Assembly (NCBI GenBank): GCA_025201375.1
Contig: JAIWZP010000063.1
Coordinates: 1-64,000, forward strand
DNA length: 64,000 bases
Source of the DNA: Gongronella butleri
Lineage: Eukaryota > Mucoromycota > Mucoromycetes > Mucorales > Cunninghamellaceae
Reading direction: 5' to 3'
The position numbers and the translations under genes were made by a program. A model generated the notes under the pieces. The model searched no databases and was not told the origin of the DNA. It saw only the letters and a program-made list of their open reading frames with translations. Positions 10,506 through 22,650 of the stretch are shown one piece after another; position 1 is the stretch's first letter, and every line of letters begins with the position of its first letter.

Positions 10506-11500
10506 ATGAATTCAGCAAAAAAGTGGAAGCCCAATGGCCGAATTTGGGTTGCGTGCGCCCTTTTTTCTTTTCTGCCCTTCCTTCCTCGACTCCATCCCGT
10601 CAAACTGTCGTTCACTATCCCCTCCTTACTTGCTCTGACCAGTGGCCAGCTTGGCCTCGATGTCTTTTTAATCCTGCGGCTGACCGGCGTGCTGGTAGCG
10701 TCTCTGTTTGGCCTGCGCCGCGTCCCACCACAAGAACAGGCAAACACGATCCGTGTCGTTTGGGACGGCAGCCGATATACCATCCACCTCGTCGAGGGGA
10801 TCCACCTGCTCACCGTCAAAGACCTCAAAAACAAGCTAAAAAAGCTCACGGGTGTCCCTGTATCTAGCATGCGACTCACCGTGTCTAATGGTAAAGCTGC
10901 TTTATTCGTCTCAATTGCCAGGTTTTCTGATCGTTCTTTTTTTTTTTTTGGAATGCGCACAGCCAACATCAAAGATGATACCGCCACCTTGGTCAGCGTT
11001 GGGATCCATCCTTATTGCATTGTTGAATTGCAAGGCGAGCAAGTCAATGTAAGATTCCAGACGACGAGACGACGAGATGGCGACAAGAGCAAGCCATTTG
11101 GTCGTGCGTGTCCCTGACCCCCCGTTTTTTTACTCAAAAATAGGAAGAGCAAGTGGCGGCCAGCACGCAATCGGGCAATCCCGAGGAATACGCGCTGATT
11201 CGGCGCATGGATGTCATTTTGAGCGGCATGGACGACCTGCTTGTCGTGATCGACGAGTACGAGGCCATGGTGCAGGCAGCTGCACCACCATTAGACGAGG
11301 ACGCGAAGAAAAAAATCCACGACAAGGGCGTGTACTGCTCAGAGGGCCTCATGCAGGCCTTGATCCGCCTCGACTCAGTCGAATGCCCCATGGGATTTGA
11401 AACCGCGCGCCAGCAACGGCGGCAGGGCGTCCGTCACGTCCAAAAACATTTAGACAGAGTCGATGGCATGCGTACAAAGGCCAAGGCATTGACTCAATAA
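10506..11500 (+). CDS. Membrane-anchored ubiquitin-like/BAG-domain Hsp70 co-chaperone
   Basis: Three exons (10506-10890, 10963-11048, 11144-11500) give 275 residues. The order is: N-terminal hydrophobic segments (WVACALFSFLPFL and LGLDVFLILRLTGVLVASLFG), a ubiquitin-like fold (TIRVVWDGSRYTIHL through GIHPYCIVELQG, split by intron 1), then a C-terminal helical BAG domain (residues about 165-270). BAG domains bind the Hsp70 ATPase domain and trigger nucleotide exchange. The layout resembles the membrane-tethered Snl1 of budding yeast and the Bag101/Bag102 proteins of fission yeast, which suggests an ER or nuclear-envelope location. The ATG at 10506 is preferred; an in-frame ATG at 10371 would add 45 mostly low-complexity residues. 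Confidence 0.82.
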
Positions 11501-11997
11501 AAAGCAAACCATCCATTTCACACCCCATTCTTCTCTGAAAGGCACCCAGATCCAGCCAGATGTGCAAATCCACTACTGTAGATAGAAGAGCGCATCGTGC
11601 CGCTACTTTTGAGCTGCTTTCGGGAGAGAACGACGAACTTGGGATGCCTTGACAGCGCCAGTACACCTAGAATACCATTTTTCTAACATTCATCTTGATG
11701 AACCGTAATGCACAGCGGAGTTTTGCGACCGGATTAGGTGTCCTTGGATCGGCGACAGTCGTACAGTGACTTTCACCGTGTATACAGTAATAATGCACAA
11801 AAGGCGGTTACCGTTCATCCGCGTTTTTACAGCATAAAAGCAGGATATTCATGATTTTGGGATTTTACGCATAATCAAAGTTGCTTGATCCGTCCATTTT
11901 TTCACGCGCAGTGAACAGAACAACTTGACGCGTCCATTCATTTCAATGCCAACAGCAGCGCGCTACATCGGGCGAAATCATGCACACTAGTCTTTGT

Positions 11998-12880
11998 AAA
12001 ACAACAAAGTGCGTTTTTCAGACTTGGGCGGCTCGTTGTGCCTCCAGAAATTTTTTTACAGCCTACCTGGCCGCCCCCGCCGGTGAAAGTTGCGGCACGA
12101 GATGAAGTGATGAACTGTGGCATGTTCGTGGGATGGGTTCGCCCGATTTTTTTGGAGCCTGCAAATTCAGAAATCACCAGGTTTGGATAATTTTGTATTT
12201 ATCTCGCCATCTGCTTGGCCGACTCCACTCAAAAATACAGTAGCTTCATGGCATTCAGCACGAAATTTGCAACAAAAAAAGCTTATACTCTCAAACCGCT
12301 ACGACCACTTTCGAAAAATTCAGGGGTCACACATTTCAATCTCAGAAAATGTCAAATTTGGAATTTTTCGAACTCCGGGTGATCAATGCATCCAAAACAG
12401 GTAACTCCATCAATTTGCTGTTGGCAGACAAAATGACAGGTCGCCCAACGTAAGAAAAAAGCCCAAAGAGTGACGCATGAACGGCGATCGACTGAGAAAA
12501 GTGCCTACTTTGGGCAATATTTTTTGCAAAAATTTAAGGTTTGACACTTCCAAATTAAGGTGGTGGATTGCATGGAATTTTTATTTTTTTTCTATTTTTT
12601 TTATTTTTTATTTCGCACATTTTTGTACGTTGAATGATGGGCTGCTGCTGCAGCAGCCTGGTGATCAAATGGCTGATCCAAAAAGTTAAAATCCAAACTA
12701 GCGCGCTGCAAGTCATCCCATTAGACGCTTCGTTCCCCTGTTTGTTATTAAATCTGCAATAAAAATCAGGGGTCGACTAGACCGTTGTCGAGCAAATCGC
12801 GATCAAAGATTTTGTTGAAAAAGTGGATTTTCTCTGCCAGTTTTGGCCATCCATCAGTGAATAGGTGTCGAATTTGATTT
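11998..12880 (+). repeat. Dispersed repeat, copy 1 (with 34290-34435 and 61848-62770)
   Basis: About 0.9 kb of non-coding DNA with clear similarity to 61848-62770. Shared landmarks include GTGCCTCCAGAA, TTTGCAACAAAAAA, AATTCAGGGGTCACACATTT, GCCCAAAGAGTGACGCATGA and AAAAGTGGATTTTCT in the same order. No ORF, terminal repeat or family signature was recognised. The sequence from 11501 to 11997 shows nothing clear. Confidence 0.75.
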
Positions 12881-13204
12881 TGATCAATCGTGTCGCAATG
12901 CTATGGACGCTCTCAAGGGTGCACTGAGCAAATACTGTAATCCGTGCGATTGAAATATCCAGATCGAAACGCACATACAATATGCTTTATTCACGGATGC
13001 TCAAACTTGTTGGCCCTCGGAGCAGTTTTGACTATCAGGAATCAAGAAACAGACGCCTGGGAACCTGTTGTTATGCCCGCAAAGCCAAGATTCACGCTAT
13101 GCATTTTTTTCTGGATTACCTTTTTCTTACGCGCTCCTGTGCCATCCCTCCTCAAGGCTGTCCCCTTCGCGCGACCGCTCTTAGCTCCTATTTCCTGATG
13201 GCCA

Positions 13205-13446
13205 ACACCAATGCATGATGACCCAACCTCCTAACACGCAATTGACCCTTAACATGGCGTTAAATCCCCTTTTTACTGATGGATCCTTCAGATCCATCAT
13301 CTTGACTCATCTGTAGATACGACCCCCTATTTTCCCTTGATCCTTAGAGTATAAAAGGACATCCGCACAGCGCATGTCCTTCCTTTTTCCCTTATCTCCA
13401 CAATCACATACATTTATTGCTAAATACTGTAATAAACCTGCCACAA
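13205..13446 (+). other. Possible solo-LTR-like remnant
   Basis: Contains a TATA box (TATAAAAGG near 13351), a short leader and AATAAA near 13431 in an order seen in LTRs. It lies immediately upstream of Ty3/Gypsy coding remains. The ends are not defined and no second copy was found in the window, so this is tentative. Confidence 0.3.
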
Positions 13447-13950
13447 TGCTGTCCCTTCCGTGCCTGTGGCACCGGTGACCTTCTGCGGGCACAATCAACA
13501 CCTGTCTCTTTCATGTCAAAGAAGTTTTCTGGAGCCGAAATCAACTACCCAACTGTTGAAAAGGAAATGCTTGCAGTCGTTCGAGCATTGACGACCAAAT
13601 GGAGACGCTACTTGGTGGACAAATACAGTAAGCCATTTACTGTACCTTGTACAACACGGACAATTCAGCGTTGTTAACATACAGTACAGTACTGTTCTAT
13701 CTTCTGTATGATATCATCGCAAAATGCTTGATGTTATACCGGTAAGCGATTACAAAGATGGATCATGTGTTTGCAGGAATTTGAGTTTGAGGCTCCAATC
13801 ATCCACGCATGTTCCCGGGAAAACAAATAAATAATGTCGTTGTTGCCGATGCTTTATCACGATATACTGTACTACTGTATATCCACCACCAGATGGGCAT
13901 GTCACCTTGCCGGAACAAGTCGAAATTCTGAATGAAGACAAATTGTATCA
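13447..13950 (+). pseudogene. Ty3/Gypsy retrotransposon reverse transcriptase/RNase H relic
   Basis: A translated stretch gives SFMSKKFSGAEINYPTVEKE followed by MLAVVRALTTKWRRYL, which is the classical start of the Ty3/Gypsy RNase H domain. About 200 bp further on, VVADALSR (near 13835-13858) is the conserved end of the same domain. The intervening part is broken by frameshifts, and TACTGTAC-type motifs sit inside it. No integrase, protease or second LTR can be read. It is a decayed fragment. Confidence 0.65.
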
Positions 13951-16382
13951 TGGACCTTCTTTACAGTAGTAATCCAGGCGATTTACAACAGTATGAGCCA
14001 AATCGGCCAACCCAAGCAACAGGTGTTACTGGCTGCGCTCGTTGAAGGAAAAAACGCGACACGCTCATCAGGGGGCGTATGTATAGTAGATGATATACTG
14101 TATGTACTGTACAGTAGTATAATGGGCTAATTCAGCACATTTTCGTTCAATTGATGAAGAGCGCATCGCGTTCTTGTTGTGCATCATGCTTCTCGGTTGA
14201 TTTAGGTTTTTTGTCTTTGTCGTCCCTTTATTCATCACACTACTTGTTGAGACCCGAGCCCCAGAGAATGCGCGCCGTCGCGGTCTGCCTCGAGCCGCCG
14301 CGGGGGGCACATTGCGAGAAACGAAGTTGCTGTTGTGAGGAACAGACATTTATTAAGAAATACAGTAAGGGAATCAAAAAAGAGAGAGAGGGTTTTACAG
14401 TAAAACAGATGGATGAGATAAGGAAAAAGGGAAAGGGAAGGCACAAAGTGCCAGCCCTTTTACCGGTATACGGTACTGTACAGTATATAAATGGAATTAA
14501 GGGGAAATAAAAGTCTCTAAAGCACGTTCTTGGGCACACTCGTGTGAGATGGAATCTTGTGGGTTTTGATGGAATGATCTGGCGAGTAATAGGAGCATCT
14601 TGTCGATGGCAGTGGAAGATTCCAGTGTTTGATACGGGGTCTTGGATTCTCGTGGAATCTAGTGGAAAGTGGGGGAATACAGTATCCGGGGAAGCGCGAG
14701 GAGAGCCCAATGGGGCGTGACGAGCACGTAAGAAAAGAAAAAAAATAAAATAGGCGCGATTGGCCAATGACTGCTTCTATTATTTGGTCTGTGATCATAA
14801 CACTACTTGTTTAATCACGACAAATTCGTTTCTTTTATTTTTCCCTCCTGTAGGTACTACGGTAGATAGGCTACTACTACTGTAGCGTAGCTACCTTTTT
14901 CACATTTTCATGGAGAATAATAATTGGGCACTTATCACAATTACCGGTACAGTATCATACGTACAGTACAGTATGTATCTTTTATTTTATTTTACCTTCT
15001 TCATCATCCTGGTACAGTATAATAATATGACAAGAACGGCTGCGTCAGTCTTTTTTCCGCTCTTCCCGTTTTCCCCCATCGTTCCGACAGACGGAAGGAT
15101 AGAGATGCAATAAAAGCCAATGGTCCATCCGCGACTGGTTGCTGTGCAAAACGAGAAACAAAAGCTGCTTATTTTCGTTCCAAGGCAAACTCAACGAGAA
15201 TTATGATACTCTAGCCGCAGCGCCTTGAAAATCATATCATCAGAATAAGATCGTGTCTTACTGTACTGCATACTGTATGTGGACGTTGGTGATTAATGGA
15301 AAAATTTGATTTTTTGGCATTGCTGACGTGGTTTCAAACTCATAGGGAAATTTCGACGCGTGATTAACCGTGTCAGATATCGAGTTTCACGCGCCTGTTT
15401 CTATTTAAATTCATGCGCATGGAACATTTCTTGCTGGTGGACGCGTCGGCGCGGGCGGGCACCAAGACACGTTTTTGCTGCGCAATTTGCATGTCAAATT
15501 AAAGCCAAAATTACCCATTGCTCGTCATGGACCAGATGGACCCCGCTCTTTTTTTTGTCTTTTTCGTGGGTTCTCTGTGCTCTTCATCTTGTGTGGTGCA
15601 TGTTTGGAGAAATCTGAAGACCTACCGGTATTTTTCAATTTTGGATTTGGAGGCTCGTCGACACGTCCAATTTTTGATTTGCGTGTGACACGCCCAAATA
15701 ATTTTTGACAGCGGCAAATATGAGTCTTGTTTGGGCAATTTAGCTTGCCATTTCATGTTGGGGCACGTTTCGGGGCGCTGCGGTGCCTGTTTGATGAGTT
15801 CGTGTTCTTGTATCTCTAAAAAATAACCTTTTATATTTCTCATACTGTAAATTAGCTTGTTTGCATCGCCCCCATATTGCTTCAGATATGAATCAAGTGA
15901 CGTTTTTTTGAGCAACTCAGCGTCGACGTTTGGTAGTACTGTAAACTTTGGCTTTCTTGGGTTTTGACTTGAAAAATAAATTGTTATTCGATTTTTTATG
16001 CATTTCTCGTTTCAGGGACTGGATTTGAGACTGCAAAGTGCAAACTCTGTGCAATGCTCTCAGTATTCATGAAAACCAGCTGATCCGAATTTGATAGCGG
16101 TCGAATAACGGTAGCTGCCCGCAAGCGCAAATTTAGCGGGTAACAAGCTCTTTTTGATTGGGGGTACCATACGTACAGTATACTGTATAATAAGTGCAAG
16201 AAGAGTTCATCTGACTCGACCGGTCATTGAGCAGTGAACCGAAAATAGTCGTTTGGAAGCAAAGGTCGATCTTTGGCCAGTCAATGGCTGCGAGCACTCG
16301 ATTGTACAGTATTTCTTCTTTTTTTTTTTGGGGACTCAACTTTATTAATGCACAATGACAGGTGGGGCGAGATTAGACGATG
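13951..16382. other. AT-rich intergenic DNA dense in TACTGTA/TACAGTA motifs
   Basis: No supported gene. The 7-mer TACTGTA and its complement TACAGTA recur, often as chained palindromes, for example near 14095-14120, 14470-14482, 14947-14972, 15258-15280 and 16174-16190. Short ORFs here lack composition or motif support. A poly-A-rich patch at 14720-14750 is unremarkable. Confidence 0.55.
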
Positions 16383-18310
16383 TCAATGGTCCAGAATCGA
16401 AAACACGCGTACAATCTCTCTTTGCACCGTGTCATTAGCATTAGTAATTGAACTAGATAAGCCATTTGCTATAAACTCCAATTCCTTGTTGAGCTTTTCA
16501 TTGCCAATGATGGGAATAGTGACGGCGTCTGGTTCATATTGGCCAAGAATGGCTTCGAGAGAGGAACGGACCGATGATCCTTGGGCTGCAATGGCAACAG
16601 CCGTCTCCACGGTTCTCTTGGCAAGTTGCGCAGCAGCCCCGTTTTCCAACACCGCCTTGGCTATAGCGCGGAACACGTGGGCACCTGGATTGCGGCCGGC
16701 GTCTTGGTTGCCCAGTGTAAACACTGTGTATGGCTGACAAACATGTGCTTCCGTGAGAGGACCGGTTGCCCGGCACAAGGCGTAGGCACTCAGCCAGTCA
16801 AATTTGGACCTGATCTGCCGAAGCCGGCAAGCCAAAAAGCCAGAGTCGCCAAGGGCCTTGGTGCCATCAACAAGTGCTAGTGCATCTTTGAGGCAATCGC
16901 GATCAATGAATATTTTTGTGGACAATGAGCTGTTGATTGCGTCCAGCAAAAAATTGTTTGTCATGCCGCCAACAGATGGTTGCTGTTTGATATCCAGGCG
17001 CATTGACGAGGTGACGAGCGCATTCGAAACAAGTGTTCCAATGACAAGCTTGGGCCCGTCAGCTCGGTACAATGTCATTGGCCAAACATTGGTGTAAAGC
17101 TTTTTGATGGGAGGTGGAAGGGAAGTAGATTGCACGCCGTCCTTTTGCTTGCCAAATGTTTCTCTATGTGCATCGACCAATTTTGTACGGCCATACATTT
17201 CAATCGTATTAATCATAATCGCCTGTCCATTCAAGGTGTTGAACAAGATGGCACCGGCCAGCACGCGAGCAGAAAACCCTTTGATTTTTGGGAAAAAGTC
17301 CCAGTCCTTGTTCAAAAGCGTGCAAACGTCCGGCGGCAGCTCGACAAATTCGCGTTGTTTGAGGAGATTGGTATATGGTGACGCAGCGATCAAGTTTTCC
17401 AAGCCGCGTTGCATTGTTGGCGAGCACGCCACACAAGAAAGATTCTTCTCGGAGCCGTCAGGGAATCGTTTTGATGGAATAATGCCATGAATGTGACCAT
17501 GATCGCCAGTCAAATCGCTAATGTAAGATTTGTTCGTCAGCGCATTGTTCTCCTTGCCTTGCGCATTGAGAATGGCAATTGGTTGCAGATCCATGGAGTC
17601 AACGAGTGCCAATGTCTTGATTTTCTCTTTGTCAGTGGCGGTTGTTTGGTTGCAAGCATGCAACACGGCATCATCGTACGAACGTCGACTTTCGCAGACA
17701 GTGACCTGTGCTGGCAATTGGATTGCCGTGCTGATTGGTGGCACGAGCGGTTCTTCTGGTGCCTCTGCTGCGGACCAATTTGTTGCTTCTGCTGTGAATT
17801 CGTCGCTGGCGCAAAAAAAAAAAAAAGAATAGTCAGTAATTTTTTGTTTTTTATCTTTGCCGCAGTAATAGCACACCTTACCGCCGCATATGCGGTGCTG
17901 CTGCAATCATCACCCTTGGCTTCAATCATGTTGTAAACTAAAAATGGGAAATATTTTAGTATTTTACACGCAAATCTTTTTCCAAACGCACAAAAACGAA
18001 TCGTGTCCACCAAGGCACAATTGTCTTTAACGTGTGTTTCGAAGCCTCGTGTTGTGGTGTAGGCCATTTTCGAACCGCACGAGCAAAAAAAGCCATCCTG
18101 GCCTTTTTCAATAAAAAGTGTTGTGCCTTTGACAAAGAAAAGAAAGAATTGGCGTGAGCTTTGCATTTTTTTTTTTTTTTTCGGCTGCTGGTGTACTGTA
18201 CCAGTTTTCGTCGTTGCCTTGGCAACAGTACGATGGTATTGGAACTTGTGATTGCTCAAAGTTTTAAGGGAACTGAATGTTTTTTCGCAAACTTGACAAC
18301 GAGGCGACAT
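16383..18310 (-). CDS. Unrecognised protein with N-terminal C2H2 zinc finger
   Basis: Three exons (18310-18202, 18126-17877, 17805-16383) give 593 residues. Residues 5-26 form a C2H2 finger fitting CX2CX12HX4H (CQVCEKTFSSLKTLSNHKFQ onwards). A second cysteine/histidine-rich patch (FFCSCGSKM through THVKDNC) follows intron 1. The long last exon encodes a mixed alpha/beta-looking region with no motif I recognise; it includes NLSCVACSP, SPYTNLLKQ and GNQDAGRNPGAHVF. The donor of intron 2 (GTAAG|GTGTGC) was chosen because it alone keeps the frame. It lies alone between repeat-rich stretches, so it could be an orphan gene or one domesticated from a mobile element; I cannot say which. Confidence 0.6.
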
Positions 18311-18402
18311 TTTGACGAAACGTGACGAGAATGAGTGCCGCACAAAAAAAGGGGGGAGGGAAAAAAAAAAAAAACGCGCTTTTTCAGTCAAGTGCCCTGG
18401 CT

Positions 18403-19330
18403 GAACGACTGAATGCGCCAGCGGACTGAAAAACGGACTGAAAAGCGGACTGCAAAGCGGACTGCAAAGCGGACTGAATGACTGAAAAAACGACTGAATG
18501 GGCTGAAAAGCGGACTGAATGGCTCACTGAATGGCCCTGAATGACTGAAATGCGACTGAATGGAATGCGCCAGCGAACTGAATGACTGGCTGTCAGGGAT
18601 GGGAAAGATGGATGAATGAAAAAGTGACTGAAAGGCGGACTGAATGGGGTGAATGACGGAAAAAATGACTCAATGGACTGAAAAGCGGACTGAATGGACA
18701 GACTGAACGGCAGACTGGACGGACTGAATGGCTGACTGAATGGACTGCATGGGCTGAATGACTGGCTCAATGGACTGAATGGACTGAATGACTGGCTGAA
18801 TGGACTGAATGGACTGAATGACTGGCTCAATGGGCTGAATGACTAAAAAAATGGACGAATGACTGAAAAAATGACTGAATGGGCTGAAAAGCGGACTGAA
18901 TGACTGAAAAAATGACTGAATGGTTGACTGAGCGGACTGAAAAACTGACTGAATGGACTGAATGGACTGAATGACTGACTGACTGACTGAATGAATTGAA
19001 TCTGAGAAAGCGACAGCATGGGCTGAAAAGCGGACTGAATGGCTGACTGAATGGACTGAATGACTGGGCTGAAGGAATTGAATGTTGACTGAATGGACTG
19101 AATGGGCTGAAAAGCGGACTGAATGATTGACGAAGCGGCTGAATGGACTGAATGTCTGAAAAAATGACTGAATGACTGACTGAATGGACGGAATGACTGA
19201 ATGGACGGAGTGACTGAAAATCTGACTGCGTGGACTGAAAAGCGGACTGGATGGCTCACTGAATGGACCGCATGATTAAAAAAAATGACTGAATGACCTG
19301 AAACGCGGCTTGAATGGCTGCTGAATCGAC
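18403..19330. repeat. Minisatellite of (GG)ACTGAATG-type units
   Basis: About 0.9 kb of imperfect tandem units built on ACTGAATG, GGACTGAATG and ACTGAAAAGCGG, with local higher-order patterns. The reverse strand stays open over hundreds of bases and would encode a Ser/Phe/Pro/Gln repeat. This is a by-product of a unit length near a multiple of three and is not treated as a gene. Confidence 0.9.
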
Positions 19331-20217
19331 GGAAATTGCATGCAGCGTCTCGAAATTGGACAGTCAGAAAGGCAACAATTTGTCGCGTACTTTACGATGA
19401 TGTCAGTAATCACTAAAAAAAAAAAAAAGCAATATTAACAGATTTGTATATGATCGCAAAAGCAAAAGCAAAAAAAAAAAATCGGTGCGTGAAAAAGCGT
19501 GTCGCTCGACGAGTTACACGCGCCTTTTAGCATTCAATCCATGCAACCGGAGAGTCTCTTTCTGAAAGAAGCCTCAAAAGTGGCTTTACAGCGCGTTTTT
19601 CGTTGCGATTCGCATGAAAATATTCTTTTTACTAAAATCATGAATTGCTCGTTAACCAGCAAGTCGATCCCACACTTTTTTTTTTGGCATTTTTCGTGGT
19701 TTCCCATGTTCCTTTTTTTGTGGAGGAGTTTGGCGTCATTATGGAGATCTGATTGTTCAGTTTTGTTCCAGAGCTCTCCAAGGGCTTAAATTCATTTTGC
19801 TCTTGCAATATCCCCTACTATTCGTCTGTGATGAAACTTGTATTCAAGCTGCAGACAGTCGAGACGCTTCGGATGAGCCCAAGCAGAAGCAAAACACTGG
19901 GACATGTTTCCGACTTTTGGCGACTTTTTCTTTTTTAATTTTGCTTTTTCGCGCTTTTAGGTGTCAATTACTCGACGGACCTTGGTTTCATCTGGCATTT
20001 TCATGCGCATTGACGTGTTGCACATCTTTTCATAGCGGATGGCTGTGCTCAGTCTGTGATAAAAACAGGGGCTGTGGCTCTTTTTTTTTTTTTTTTTTCC
20101 TGCGCACGACTTGTGATGCGCGTCGGAACTTCAAATGTGACAAAAAGAGCAGATCTCGCGCCGTGCCAGACCTCGCCTTCTCCTTCACTTTTTTTTTTTT
20201 TTTTTGTTTCGAGCTTC
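19331..20217. other. Intergenic, no gene seen
   Basis: Contains T-runs (19677-19684, 20080-20098, 20189-20205) and the presumed promoter of the helicase gene. Short ORFs here have no recognisable content. Confidence 0.45.
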
Positions 20218-22474
20218 ATGGTGCTTTTCAAACGTCCTTTTGCGAATATTTTGCGATTTTACACGACAGGTCTGCGCGACTACCAGCGCCACTGTATTGA
20301 GACGTGCCTGGCCAAACTCAAGGAAGGCCAGCGGCGGCAGGTTGTGTCGCTTCCAGTGGGTAAGCGCCATGGACAAAGGATCGAGGGCGAAATAGGCGTT
20401 TCTCACCCGAATTCCTCTTTTTTGTGATTACTAGGCAGTGGAAAGACGGTAAAAAAGAAGAAAATACGCTTGCAGCAGTGTCGTGCTCATTGCGGCGCGC
20501 GTCATTATTTATTTTCAGGTGGTCATGGCCAATCTCATCCCGGCGATTCCCAATCCGTCCAAGCTGGCCACAAAAACGCTTGTTCTCGCTCACCGCGCGG
20601 AGCTACTTGAGCAGGCGCAGCAGCAAATCCAACGATTCAACCCGTCCTTGGTGAGATTCGTGCCGGCAGCTGCGCAAAACAAAGAAAAAAAAACACATCG
20701 TCTTATTTTTTTTTTTTTCGTTTAGCGTGTTGCCATTGAGCAAGGTCGTCGTCGAGTGGATGTGGCGAGCACGGATGTGGTTGTGGCGTCGGTACAGAGT
20801 CTCGGGCGGCATGATTCGGCGCGATTAGAGCGGTACGATCCTGCGGAATTCAAGGCGGTGTTGATTGACGAGGCACATCACGCGACGGCGGCAACATACT
20901 TGCGGATCCTTGATCATTTTTTGACGCCGGACCTGTTTGTGTGGGGCTGCTCTGCCACGGTGCGACGCCACGATGGCATGAAACTTGGTCACGTCTTTGA
21001 CGACATGGCATTTCACCTTGATTTTCTTTCCATGATCGAGGCCGGCTGGTAAACACTCGCCCCCCCCAAAAAAATGCTCCCGTCCATCCTCACACACAAC
21101 GTCAATTCCTCCATCACACACTCAATTCCTTTTTGACTAGGCTGTCTCCGCTGAAAATCACAACGGTGGAGACGGCGGTGGATTTATCTGGCATTAGCCT
21201 CCAAAATCACGATTTTCATCCTGGGCAATTGGCTGCTGCGGTGAACACGGCGGTGCGCAATGACATTATTCTCAATGGGTGGCTCAAGTATGCACAGGGA
21301 GAAGGTGATGATGACGCGTTGGTGCAGCGGCGGCAGTCGACACTCGTGTTTGCCGTGGACATTGCGCACACTGAGGCATTGTGCGCAGCATTTCGGCAGC
21401 GCGGGGTGCACGCCGAGTATATCACAAGCGACACGGACGCGCGTACTCGGCACACGCTGCTGGATCAGTTTCGACGGCGGCAATTCCCGGTCATGATCAA
21501 TTGCGGCATTCTCACCGAAGGCACCGATATTCCTGCCATTGATTGTCTCTTGCTTGCACGCCCCACACGGTCGTCCATCCTCTTTCAACAGATGATGGGC
21601 CGCGGCATGCGACTGTATCCACGTAAAAAAGACTGTCTTGTCATTGACTTTGTCGACAATTTCAAGCGCAGCGGCCTCATCACCGTCCCTACACTCCTCG
21701 GACTGGATCCGTCCACCATGGTGCATGGTAAAATAGAGGGAAAAAAGAGGAAAACGAGCAATTGAGAGGAAGGGGGAGAAAAAAAGGGAAAAAAAGGGAA
21801 GTTTTGTGTCATTTTCTCAATTTTTTTTCAAAATAGATCAAGATATTTTAATGCTTGAAAAGCGTGCGATGGAGGAAGAACAGGTGCTTGATGCTGTTTT
21901 GCCTGTGCACCACGGAGCGGTGCGTTTGCGGATCACCGAGTACGACGATATGCAAGAATTCATCACATCATGCTCGGGGATGGCGGAGCAGCTGCAGAAT
22001 GTTTCGCGGCATCCGTGGGTGGCCATTGGCGACGATCGTTATTGCTTGTCGATTGTGGGTGTGGGCCGCGTGCTTTTGACGCGCGACGCGTCGTCGCAAA
22101 AGTGGCACGGGCAGCTCCAGCGCAAACGCGGGCACGCGTATCAGCGTGGCAAGGCATTGCCGCTGGATGCCGATGACATTGCGCTTGCGCTGCGTGCCGC
22201 CGACACATGGATCAAGCATCACCTTCAATCGTCCGTCAATTACAGCCGCTGGGCACGCTACCGCACTGATCCAATCACAGACAAGCAACGTGCCGCGCTT
22301 GCACGATACAGAATCACTCCATCAGCACCATCAGACGCCACCCCACCACTCACAAAGGGCCAGGCCATGGATCTCCTCACGCGACTCAGCCTCGGCCAAG
22401 CAAAGCTATGGAAACAACAATCAAAACGCATGGCACAGCAAAAACAACAAGCTCATTTGCGCAGATCCACTTGA
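20218..22474 (+). CDS. IRC3: Irc3-like mitochondrial superfamily 2 DNA helicase
   Basis: Six exons (20218-20359, 20435-20448, 20519-20650, 20726-21048, 21141-21727, 21837-22474) give 611 residues. The protein starts with a basic, hydrophobic, Tyr/Thr-rich leader (MVLFKRPFANILRFYTTG) suited to mitochondrial import. Helicase motifs follow in order: Q-like RDYQ, Walker A PVGSGKT (residues about 46-52), DEAH (144-147), SAT (172-174), then ILTEGTDIP and QMMGRGMR in the second RecA domain. Irc3 of yeast is a branch-specific mitochondrial helicase that supports mitochondrial DNA maintenance. Exon 2 is only 14 nt and encodes the heart of Walker A. The C-terminal 200 residues, after intron 5, match the extra domain expected downstream of the helicase core only in general terms. 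Confidence 0.88.
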
Positions 22475-22650
22475 AATTGGCATCGTATACCCCCAATTAC
22501 CAATAAAAGTGTCACCATTGGATGGTTGCACAAAGAGCCAAGCTCGTCTGCGGCAGGGGCCTGTGGCGAAAAAAAAAAAAATTGAAAGTCGTCCTTTTTT
22601 TTTCTTTTTCACGTTGTTCTTTCTCTTTTCTCTCTTTTTTATCGCAAGTA

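Noticed and set aside
18384..19259. Long minus-strand reading frames of Ser/Phe/Pro repeats
   Set aside because: They fall exactly on the ACTGAATG minisatellite and lack any non-repetitive flanking coding sequence.
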